Shown: positions 57,853-64,000 of the stretch, piece by piece
Layout of the letters: each line of letters begins with the position of its first letter
Numbering within the stretch: position 1 is the first letter of the stretch
NCBI RefSeq assembly: GCF_000717055.1
Contig: NZ_JNXI01000002.1
Coordinates: 62,001-126,000 of the forward strand
Direction: 5' to 3'
Source of the DNA: Streptomyces iakyrus
GTDB taxonomy: Bacteria > Actinomycetota > Actinomycetes > Streptomycetales > Streptomycetaceae
DNA length: 64,000 bases
Notes under the pieces: generated by a model
Databases searched by the model: none
What the model was told of the DNA's origin: nothing
Seen by the model: only the letters and a program-made list of their open reading frames with translations
Program-made: the position numbers and the translations under genes

Positions 57853-59033
57853 GCCGCTTTCTGTTCGTCGTGCCGCCCCTGGTCGGGCACGTCAACCCGG
57901 CGGTCAGCGTGGCCGCCGAGCTGACCAGATGCGGGCACCGGGCCGCCTGGGCCGGACTGCCCGGGTTCGTCGGGGAACTGGCCGGGCCCGACGCCGAGGT
58001 GTACCCGTGCGACGTGCCCACGCTCCCGGAACGTCCGGCTGCCCTGCGCGGTGCCGCAGCCTTGCGCTTCCTGTGGGAGGAGTTCCTCGTGCCGCTCGCC
58101 GGGGCGATGGCCCCCGGTGTGCGCCGCGCGGTCGAGGGGTTCCGGCCCGATGTCGTCGTCGCCGACCAGCAGGCCCTCGCCGGTGCCCTCGTCGCCGAGC
58201 GCCTCGGGGTGCCGTACGCCACCGCGTCGACCACCCCGGCGGAGTTCAGCGACGCCCTGGACGGCATGCCGAAGGTGGCTCGGTGGACCGCCGGGCTCGT
58301 CGCGGAGCTGCGCGCCCGCCTCGGCGACCCGGGGCGCACCCACGATCCGCGCTTCTCCCCCGACCTGGTGCTCTCCTTCACCACCCCCGAACTCGCGGGC
58401 CCGGGCCCTCAGCTGCCGCAGCTGCGGTACGTCGGTCCGGCGTTCACCGGGCGCCCGGCCGCCGACTTCCCCTGGGAGTGGCTCGACGAGCACCGGGCCA
58501 CCGTCCTGGTCTCACTCGGCACTGCCAACACCGGCCTGGGGGCGCGTTTCCTCGCCGAGTGCGCGGCCGCCGTGCGGGAGCGCGGGCGGCGGCTGCAGGC
58601 AGTAGTCGCCGACCCCGGAGGGGTGCTCGACCAAGAGTCCGACGCCGACCTCCTGGCGCTGCCCCGGATCCCCCAACTGCCGCTCCTGCGACGGGCGTCA
58701 GCGATGGTCAGCCACGCCGGGCAGAACACCGTCGCCGAGTGCCTGTGGCACGGCGTACCGCTGGTGGTCGCGCCCATCCGGGACGACCAGCCACTGATCG
58801 CCGGCCAGGTCACCGGCGCCGGCGCCGGGGTGCGGGTGCGCTTCGGGCGCGCCGACCGCCGACGGATCGGTGCCGCCCTCGACGCCGTACTCGACGGGCC
58901 CGCCTACCGCGCGGCGGCCCGGCGCGTCGGGGACTCCTTCCGTGCGGCGGGCGGGGCGGCTGCCGCGGCGGCGTACCTGGAGAAGTTCGCGGCACAGAAG
59001 CCACGGGAGCCGCAGGAGTCACGGGAGCGGTGA
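57849..59033 (+). CDS. MGT-type (GT1) glycosyltransferase
   Basis: 394 residues; GTG overlaps the hydrolase stop. GT-B fold of the macrolide-glycosyltransferase/UGT family: 'FLFVVPPLVGHVNPAVSVAA' at the N-terminus with the acceptor-side His, 'PDVVVADQQALAGALVAERL' in the linker region, and the nucleotide-sugar motif 'MVSHAGQNTVAECLWHGVP' followed by 'VVAPIRDDQPLIAGQV'. It should transfer a sugar from an NDP-sugar to the polyketide or fatty product. No sugar-biosynthesis genes lie nearby, so a common cellular NDP-sugar is likely. Confidence 0.88.
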   Translation: MSRFLFVVPPLVGHVNPAVSVAAELTRCGHRAAWAGLPGFVGELAGPDAEVYPCDVPTLPERPAALRGAAALRFLWEEFLVPLAGAMAPGVRRAVEGFRPDVVVADQQALAGALVAERLGVPYATASTTPAEFSDALDGMPKVARWTAGLVAELRARLGDPGRTHDPRFSPDLVLSFTTPELAGPGPQLPQLRYVGPAFTGRPAADFPWEWLDEHRATVLVSLGTANTGLGARFLAECAAAVRERGRRLQAVVADPGGVLDQESDADLLALPRIPQLPLLRRASAMVSHAGQNTVAECLWHGVPLVVAPIRDDQPLIAGQVTGAGAGVRVRFGRADRRRIGAALDAVLDGPAYRAAARRVGDSFRAAGGAAAAAAYLEKFAAQKPREPQESRER

Positions 59034-59092
59034 GCGACCGACCGGCAGGGCGACCGCCGTGCCGAAGAGTGGAACGAGAGGAGACCACGGAC

Positions 59093-60199
59093 ATGGCCAC
59101 CACGAACCAGCCCCCCGACACACCCGCCCCACCGCCCCCTGCTTCCGACGCCGAACGCGTCGCCCGCCTGCGCCCCGCGTACCAGGCAGAGCTGGCCGAC
59201 GGCATCGCCCGGTTCTTCGAGCCGCGCCGCGCCGACTGCCCCTGGTGCGGCGCGCGGCAGCTGCGTCGCCGCCTGCGCACCAAGGACCACCTGCAGCGAA
59301 AGCCCGGCACCTTCACCCTGGACCAGTGCCGCGACTGCGGACACACGTTCCAGAACCCGCAGCTCAGCGCGGCCGGACTGGACTTCTACTACCGGGACTT
59401 CTACGACGGCCTGTACGCCGAGAAGATCGGCGGCGCCCTGGACAGCGACGCCGCGAGGGAACGCAACCACGAGCGGGCCGCGGCCATGCGGCGGCACGCC
59501 CGGCCGAAGCGCTGGCTCGACGTCGGCACGGCGGGCGGTGACTTCTGCCTGGCGGCCAGGGAAGCGCTGCCCGGCACCACCTTCGACGGGCTCGACATCG
59601 GCGCCCATGTGCTCGGGGCGCAGCAGTCGGGGCGCATCGAGCGGGCGTACCAGGGCTTTCTGCCCGACCTCGCGGACGAACTCGCCGGCCAGTACGACGC
59701 GGTGAGCATGTTCCACTGCCTGGAGCACACCACGGACCCGCAGGCCCAACTGGCCGCGGTTCACACCGTGCTCCGCCCCGGCGGCCACCTGATCATCGAG
59801 GTACCCAACCCGGAGTCGCCCTTCGGCCGCCTCTTCGGCCGGTACTGGCTGCCGTGGTTCCAGCCTCAGCACCAGCACTTCGTGACCATGAGGAACCTGC
59901 GCCGGGCCCTCATCGAGCTGGGCTTCACGGTGGTGGCGACGGACCGCGAGGAGTCCCATATCCCCGTGGACTTCACCGCGCTCGTAGGGTTGTACGTGCT
60001 GCGGCTGCTGCCGTTCCGCGACGAGCCCTGGCTGCCCGAGCCCCCGGGCCGTCTCGGCGCCGCGGTCACCAAGACGGTCTTCTGGGCGGGCATACCGTTC
60101 TGCTTCCCGATGTACGCCCTGGACCGGCTCCTCGCCCCGCTGATCCGCCGCAGCCGCTTCTCCAACGCCTTCCGGGTGATCGCCCGCCGCGAGGAGTGA
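59093..60199 (+). CDS. zinc-ribbon class I methyltransferase
   Basis: 368 residues; ATG after GAGAGGAGA, 59 bases downstream of the glycosyltransferase gene. An N-terminal zinc ribbon (Cys49, Cys52, Cys79, Cys82 in 'CPWCG' and 'CRDCG') is followed by a class I SAM-dependent methyltransferase: 'RWLDVGTAGGDFCLAA' (~141-156), 'FDGLDIGAHVLG', 'YDAVSMFHCLEHTTDP' and 'VLRPGGHLIIEVPN'. A hydrophobic C-terminal stretch ('TVFWAGIPFCFPMYALD') may bind membrane or a lipid acceptor. It probably methylates the sugar or head group of the cluster's product. It is the last gene of the operon. Confidence 0.85.
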   Translation: MATTNQPPDTPAPPPPASDAERVARLRPAYQAELADGIARFFEPRRADCPWCGARQLRRRLRTKDHLQRKPGTFTLDQCRDCGHTFQNPQLSAAGLDFYYRDFYDGLYAEKIGGALDSDAARERNHERAAAMRRHARPKRWLDVGTAGGDFCLAAREALPGTTFDGLDIGAHVLGAQQSGRIERAYQGFLPDLADELAGQYDAVSMFHCLEHTTDPQAQLAAVHTVLRPGGHLIIEVPNPESPFGRLFGRYWLPWFQPQHQHFVTMRNLRRALIELGFTVVATDREESHIPVDFTALVGLYVLRLLPFRDEPWLPEPPGRLGAAVTKTVFWAGIPFCFPMYALDRLLAPLIRRSRFSNAFRVIARREE

Positions 60200-60224
60200 C
60201 CAGCCCAGCACGAGCTGGGACTGG
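60200..60224 (+). terminator. terminator hairpin after the PKS operon
   Basis: CCAG-CCCAGC and GCTGGG-A-CTGG form a ten-pair stem with one bulged A and an ACGA loop, starting one base after the methyltransferase stop. It is suited to end the operon transcript. Confidence 0.55.
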
Positions 60225-60659
60225 AGAAGATGAAAGTCCGCGACGGTCAGCCGGCGGGGCAGGGAGACCCCGAGCAACTTCTCACCGCCTCGACACTCGC
60301 CCAGATCTGGCAACCGATGTGAGGCGACGGCCCCACTGCCACAGGTCCGGCCCGGCCCATGGCTCTCGCACGTCGACGAGCCCCCGCCGACGAGAGCCAA
60401 GGCACCCTTCGAGCGCTCTCGCGCAGCCCCGCACGGAGTCGGTTCACCGAAGCAGTGGCTACCCGTAAATCCTGGTGGGCGCTAGCGGGCCGCCTGAACC
60501 GCGTGGCGTACTGGCAGGGAGATCCGCAGCAGGATCGTGGTGTACAAGGCCAGCGCGGCGGCGGTGAGGGCGACGGCGGTGAGGGCGACGGCGGCGAGCT
60601 TCGCCGTCAGCATCGGCAGCCGGGATACCCGGCGAGCAGCAGGACCTGCCTGCGGCCGT
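60225..60659 (+). other. intergenic region, no supported gene
   Basis: No intact gene seen. The complementary strand contains a hydrophobic stretch ('LTAKLAAVALTAVALTAAAL', about 60510-60610) in an ORF that begins antisense inside the flavoprotein remnant. It has no ribosome site and looks fortuitous, though a small membrane peptide cannot be excluded. Confidence 0.4.
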
Positions 60660-60862
60660 ACGCCTTGGAGGACGGACTCCCCCTCGTCGTCAGCGCGGAA
60701 ACCCATGCCGATGCCTCGCGCCTGTATTTCGCCGGCTACACCAATCCCCTCACCGGGGTTCTCCGCCAGGCGGGCATCGAGGCGCGCGCCATCGCCCACG
60801 CGGTCCGCCGTGAGAAGGCCCGACCGACCCTTCCCGCCCCTCGGGGGCATGCTCCGAGCTGA
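60660..60862 (+). pseudogene. C-terminal remnant of an FAD-dependent oxidoreductase
   Basis: The frame reads 'ALEDGLPLVVSAETHADASR', 'LYFAGYTNPLTGVLRQAGIE', 'ARAIAHAVRREKARP' and then stops. 'LYFaGYTNPltG' followed by a helix is the C-terminal FAD-binding end of flavoprotein oxidoreductases or monooxygenases. The upstream ~300 residues are absent and the sequence before 60660 is unrelated, so this is a truncated relic. Confidence 0.55.
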
Positions 60863-61451
60863 CGGAGTTTCGGAAGTCCGACCCTTCAGCGCTTGTCCCC
60901 TGCAGGGCGATTGGACGCCGCGGTGACAAGCATGGATGTTACGGCGGAGAGCAGCGCAGGCGCATGGATGGGGTGACCGCGTTCGATCCAGGCCGTCCCG
61001 CGGCGGACCGACGGCCTGATCTGCACCAGCACCTCATGGGAAACTACTGGACGATGGCGTGATGGGCCAGGACGACCGACCCTGGTGCGCCGGTAGGCCA
61101 GCGCCGGAGGGCCCGAGCCAACCGGTGGAGGGCTGCGGCGGGCCGTGGATCCATGGGGCGAGAAATGCTCGACAGGCCCTTATGAAGACATGCTCGGTCA
61201 GGTCTGACCAGCGACGCACCGCCCCTCGCCAGCGGTCGACACAGTGTGATCAGGGCACAGCGGTCAGCACTCACAGAAGTCAGGCCAAAGCACCCGTGGG
61301 ACTCCCACAGACACCGACCTGGCACATCGCACGGCAGACCGCGCCCGGGGGCCCGGCCGACGACGGCATTGGCGTTCGGGTGTGTGGTCGATTTAGGCTG
61401 CGTCGGTTCGTGCCGTTCACGGCGGCAGCCCATCGACGGAGAGGAAAGCCG
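60863..61451 (+). other. region upstream of the GAF-SpoIIE gene, no gene supported
   Basis: The frame of the following gene is open back to 61059, but the translation (Arg/Gly/Pro-rich, irregular) lacks family similarity and a ribosome site, so I treat it as non-coding. The promoter of the 61452 gene should lie near its end. No RNA gene or repeat is recognised. Confidence 0.45.
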
Positions 61452-62936
61452 ATGATGCAGCATGCGTCGGCCACCGACCCGGCTCCCGGGCGCCGCCCCG
61501 AGCTGGTCTCCGACCCGGATGCGGAGGCGGCCCGGATTGCGGCGGTGCGCCGCTACGACATTCTCGACACACCGCCAGACGGGGCGTTCGACCGGGTGGC
61601 GGCGATGGCTGCCCGCCTCTTCGACGTGCCGGTGGCGACCGTCACGATCGTGGACACCGACCGTATCTGGTTCAAGGCCGCCCACGGCCTGGAGGGTGTC
61701 GCGGAGATCGGCCGTGATCCGGGCCTGTGCGGCTCGGCGATCCTCCGCGATGACACGATGGTCATCCCCGACACCCTCAAAGACCCCGTCGCGGTGGACA
61801 ATCCGCTGGTCGCCGGAGAGATGGGCGTACGCTTCTACGCCGCCGCACCGATCACCACCCCCGACGGGCACCGGCTGGGCACGGTCAACGTCCTCGACAC
61901 CCGGCCCCGCTCGATCACCGAGGAGGACACCGCCACTCTTGCCGATCTCGCCGCGATCGTGCTGGACGAGATGGAGCTGCGGCTGTCGGCGCTGCGTGCC
62001 CTGCGCGAGGAGCAGGCCCGCCGTGAGGCGGAGAGGCGGCATGCCGAGGCGGAACGGGCGCGGGCCGAGGCGGAGCGGGCGGCGCGGGAGAAGGCGGAGC
62101 AGGACAAGGCCGCCATCGCCGCGTTCGCCTCCACCCTCCAGCGCACCCTGCTGCCCCCGGCCCTTCCCGTGGTGCCGGGCCTGGAACTGGCCTGCCACTA
62201 CCGCACCGCCTCCGCCCACGACGTGGGCGGCGACTTCTACGACGTCTTCCCCCTCGACGGCGGCCGGTGGGCGTTCGTCCTCGGTGACGTGTGCGGCAAA
62301 GGACCCGAGGCGGCGACCGTCACCGCCCTGGCCCGCCACACCCTGCGCACCGCGGCCCAGATCAACGCCGACCCCGTCACCGTGCTGAGCGCGCTCAACA
62401 CCATGCTGCTCACCGACGTCACCGCCGGCCGCCGCTTCTGCACCGTCCTCTTCGGCCTCCTGGAGCCCCGGGAGGACGGCGGCTTCACCGTCACCGTCGC
62501 CACCGGCGGCCACCCGCCGGCCTACCACGTGCGCCCCGACGACAGCGGCGGAGTCTGGGTGCGGGCCGTACATCCCAAGGGCGGCATGCTCGTCGGCGCC
62601 TTTCCCCAGGCGCCCTTCGCCCAGACCACGTTCTCGCTGACGGCCGGGGAAAGCCTGTTCCTCTACACCGACGGGCTGATCGAAGCCCGCACCACCGAGG
62701 GTGCCATGCTCGGTGACGACGGACTGACCGGCTTCCTCCACCAGCGCACCGGGCCCGTCACCGCCACCTCCCTGGTCGAGGACAGCATCACCCTGCTGGC
62801 CTCGCTGCCCGACGGAGCCGGCGACGACGTGGCTCTGCTGGCCCTGTCCGTCCCCCACCCTCACACCACACCCGACGGCAGTGTCGCTGCCACCGCCCGC
62901 ACCGCCGCCGCGCCCGAACACTTCGGCCAGGAGTGA
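61452..62936 (+). CDS. GAF-SpoIIE (PP2C) phosphatase
   Basis: 494 residues; ATG after GAGGAAAG (a second ATG follows immediately). A GAF sensor covers ~25-180 ('AARIAAVRRYDILDTPPDG', 'VATVTIVDTDRIWFKAAHGL', 'RFYAAAPITTPDGHRLGTVN'). A charged coiled coil runs over ~185-225 with repeats of 'AEAERARAEAERAAREKAEQ'. The PP2C/SpoIIE domain follows at ~235-475 ('VGGDFYDVF', Asp261; 'LGDVCGKGPEAATVTAL'; 'LFLYTDGLIEARTTEG'; 'GDDVALLAL'). It should dephosphorylate a STAS protein; the overlapping downstream gene encodes one. Soluble. Confidence 0.92.
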   Translation: MMQHASATDPAPGRRPELVSDPDAEAARIAAVRRYDILDTPPDGAFDRVAAMAARLFDVPVATVTIVDTDRIWFKAAHGLEGVAEIGRDPGLCGSAILRDDTMVIPDTLKDPVAVDNPLVAGEMGVRFYAAAPITTPDGHRLGTVNVLDTRPRSITEEDTATLADLAAIVLDEMELRLSALRALREEQARREAERRHAEAERARAEAERAAREKAEQDKAAIAAFASTLQRTLLPPALPVVPGLELACHYRTASAHDVGGDFYDVFPLDGGRWAFVLGDVCGKGPEAATVTALARHTLRTAAQINADPVTVLSALNTMLLTDVTAGRRFCTVLFGLLEPREDGGFTVTVATGGHPPAYHVRPDDSGGVWVRAVHPKGGMLVGAFPQAPFAQTTFSLTAGESLFLYTDGLIEARTTEGAMLGDDGLTGFLHQRTGPVTATSLVEDSITLLASLPDGAGDDVALLALSVPHPHTTPDGSVAATARTAAAPEHFGQE

Positions 62937-63427
62937 TGACCGACGTGACCGACACGCTGCAGCTGACCGTCCAGCACCCCCGTCCCGGCCTCGCGATCGC
63001 CACCGTCGCCGGAGACGTGGACACGCGCACCGCGGACACCCTGCGCCACGAAGCCTCGGGAATCATCGAGCAGGGCTCTCCGAATCTGGTTCTGGACCTG
63101 TCACAGGTCGGCTTTTGCGACTCCGCCGGTCTGAGCGCGCTCATCGGCCTCTGGCACGCCGCCCAGGCGGCGGGCGGTGCACTCCGACTCGCCGACGTCC
63201 CCGACCGCCTGATGCGGATGCTGGTCCTCACCGGTGTCGACGCAGTCCTGCCGGTCCATGCGACCACCGCCGAAGCAGTCACCACCATGGCCGACGTCCC
63301 GTCCACCAGTGCCGGCGAGCACGGCTCGATCATCCGCGTTTCCGCAGGTGGCGGGACCGGTGAGCCGACCGGGGTGGAGCCCATTGCCTGCGACAGCGCG
63401 TACGACCCCTCTGTCGACCTGAGCTGA
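62936..63427 (+). CDS. STAS-domain anti-anti-sigma factor
   Basis: 163 residues; ATG overlaps the phosphatase stop. The STAS fold is clear: 'GLAIATVAGDVDTRTADTLR', 'PNLVLDLSQVGFCDSAGLSA' with the phosphorylatable Ser63, and 'LRLADVPDRLMRMLVLTGV'. In partner switching the unphosphorylated form binds an anti-sigma kinase and frees a sigma factor; the coupled SpoIIE phosphatase would generate that form. The C-terminal ~45 residues are extra and probably flexible. No anti-sigma kinase gene is in the window. Confidence 0.92.
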   Translation: MTDVTDTLQLTVQHPRPGLAIATVAGDVDTRTADTLRHEASGIIEQGSPNLVLDLSQVGFCDSAGLSALIGLWHAAQAAGGALRLADVPDRLMRMLVLTGVDAVLPVHATTAEAVTTMADVPSTSAGEHGSIIRVSAGGGTGEPTGVEPIACDSAYDPSVDLS

Positions 63428-63859
63428 TCGCTCGCGATCTGTCGACGTGCTGCTGACGAAAGACGCGGGATGGCGAGTCATGGTGCCGCCTTATCCCGGC
63501 ATCCGCTGCCTGCCGGGCCTATTCGGCGTGAGGGCGCTCGATGGCCAGGGCGGCCGTGTCGGGCGGGACTGCGCGTCCATCACGGCGCACCGATCAGTCC
63601 AGCGCCAGGTGCATCCGCACGATCAGGCCCTACGGCCGCCGCCTGCTGGCACCCGACGTCCTCGACGTGCTGACGGGCGCCTGGGGTGCCCGGCACATAA
63701 CCGGTGCGGAGCGCCTGCTGGAGTACTCCACCCGCAGCTCCACGGGCGTGTGCCAGCGGGCCCCGCCCCGGTCCGTGACCAGGTGCCCCGAAGCACCAGG
63801 CCGTCAGCGGCAACTGCTCGAAGGCGAAGCCGAGAGCTGGGGGAGGTCGGCAATGTCCT
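63428..63859 (+). other. intergenic region, no supported gene
   Basis: About 430 bases with only short or low-quality frames on either strand. A + strand frame at 63541-63867 has no ribosome site and runs antisense to the end of the CorA remnant. No repeat, RNA gene or promoter stands out. Confidence 0.4.
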
Positions 63860-63998
63860 GGAAGTAGACGGCCAACACCCTGTCCACGCCGGGGACGCGG
63901 CGTCCGGCGAGGTCGCGCGGCGGCGCGACGGTGCGCCGGAGCTCGACGAGTTCGCGTTTGAGCTGGTAGGTGCGGCCGACGGCATGGCCTGCGTCCAA
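63860..63998 (-). pseudogene. CorA-type transporter fragment
   Basis: On the complementary strand the frame entering from the window end reads 'GRTYQLKRELVELRRTVAP', then 'RRVPGVDRVLAVYFQDIAD', after which the sequence diverges and stops at ~63804. 'YqLKRElvElRR.v.P' and 'YF.DiaDh' are the cytoplasmic-helix signatures of CorA magnesium/cobalt transporters. The membrane helices and the GMN motif that should follow are absent, so the gene is truncated here; its 5' part lies beyond the window. Confidence 0.55.
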
Positions 63999-64000
63999 GG

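Noticed and set aside
61059..61451. Upstream start for the GAF-SpoIIE protein at 61059
   Set aside because: The extra 131 residues are compositionally odd with no ribosome site, while ATG at 61452 follows GAGGAAAG and begins just before the GAF domain.
1..64000. CRISPR arrays
   Set aside because: No regularly spaced repeats with unique spacers were seen; the only repeated elements are three dispersed hairpins and short 3'-end relics.

Overview
The window is very GC-rich with strong third-position G/C bias. It carries SCO6880-type conjugation genes, DUF317 proteins and a PUFA/hglE-type polyketide operon, all of which point to Streptomyces or a close relative. It reads as accessory DNA (a chromosome arm or a large linear plasmid) and falls into five parts. 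No BLAST, HMM or folding was run; identifications rest on reading translated sequence and recalled family features.

(1) 1-32.3 kb is a long, almost entirely + strand block from a conjugative element. Three core transfer genes are recognisable: the C-terminal end of an SCO6880-family protein (2-610), a VirB4-like ATPase (2321-3835) and a VirD4/TraG-like coupling protein (21507-23303). Between and after them lie about 35 small, tightly packed, often overlapping genes of unknown function. These are built from a few repeatedly reused modules: a ~70-residue domain (called module A here), an LPGxW domain (module B), a winged-helix-like domain (module C), helical bundles (module D) and DUF317. Twenty-two end in a Pro/Ala-rich tail with two or more Arg/Lys in the last four residues, while the recognisable core genes and enzymes lack that ending. 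Many appear to start at CTG or TTG, and a few at no accepted start codon, behind a well-placed GGAG. A relaxase-like protein without HUH histidines, a PAPS-reductase-like protein, a cytosine-C5 DNA methyltransferase and a DnaB-N-like protein complete the block. Short copies of the 3' ends of the VirB4 and VirD4 genes sit downstream as recombination scars.

(2) 32.3-36.5 kb holds a NucS/DUF5655-like nuclease candidate, a broken tRNA-Arg, a CoiA-like protein and a frameshifted DUF6308 gene. It lies between two copies of a conserved hairpin leader whose third copy is at 14.16 kb.

(3) 36.5-45.1 kb is a graveyard: an excisionase-like HTH gene and a degenerate copy of it, fragments of pcaD, an IS110 transposase, an NmrA-like gene and a tyrosine recombinase. 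Two intact genes lie among them, a large hybrid kinase/response regulator/SpoIIE phosphatase and a suppressor-of-fused-like gene.

(4) 45.2-60.2 kb is one operon for a glycosylated, polyunsaturated-type lipid or polyketide. It encodes an enoyl-reductase-KS-AT-ACP-KR megasynthase, a KS-AT-DH-PPTase megasynthase, a free ACP, an alpha/beta hydrolase and a glycosyltransferase, all with stop/start overlaps, followed by a methyltransferase. A palindromic operator-like site precedes it, but no local regulator gene does.

(5) 60.2-64 kb contains a flavoprotein remnant, a GAF-SpoIIE phosphatase overlapping a STAS anti-anti-sigma factor (partner switching), and a CorA remnant at the window end.
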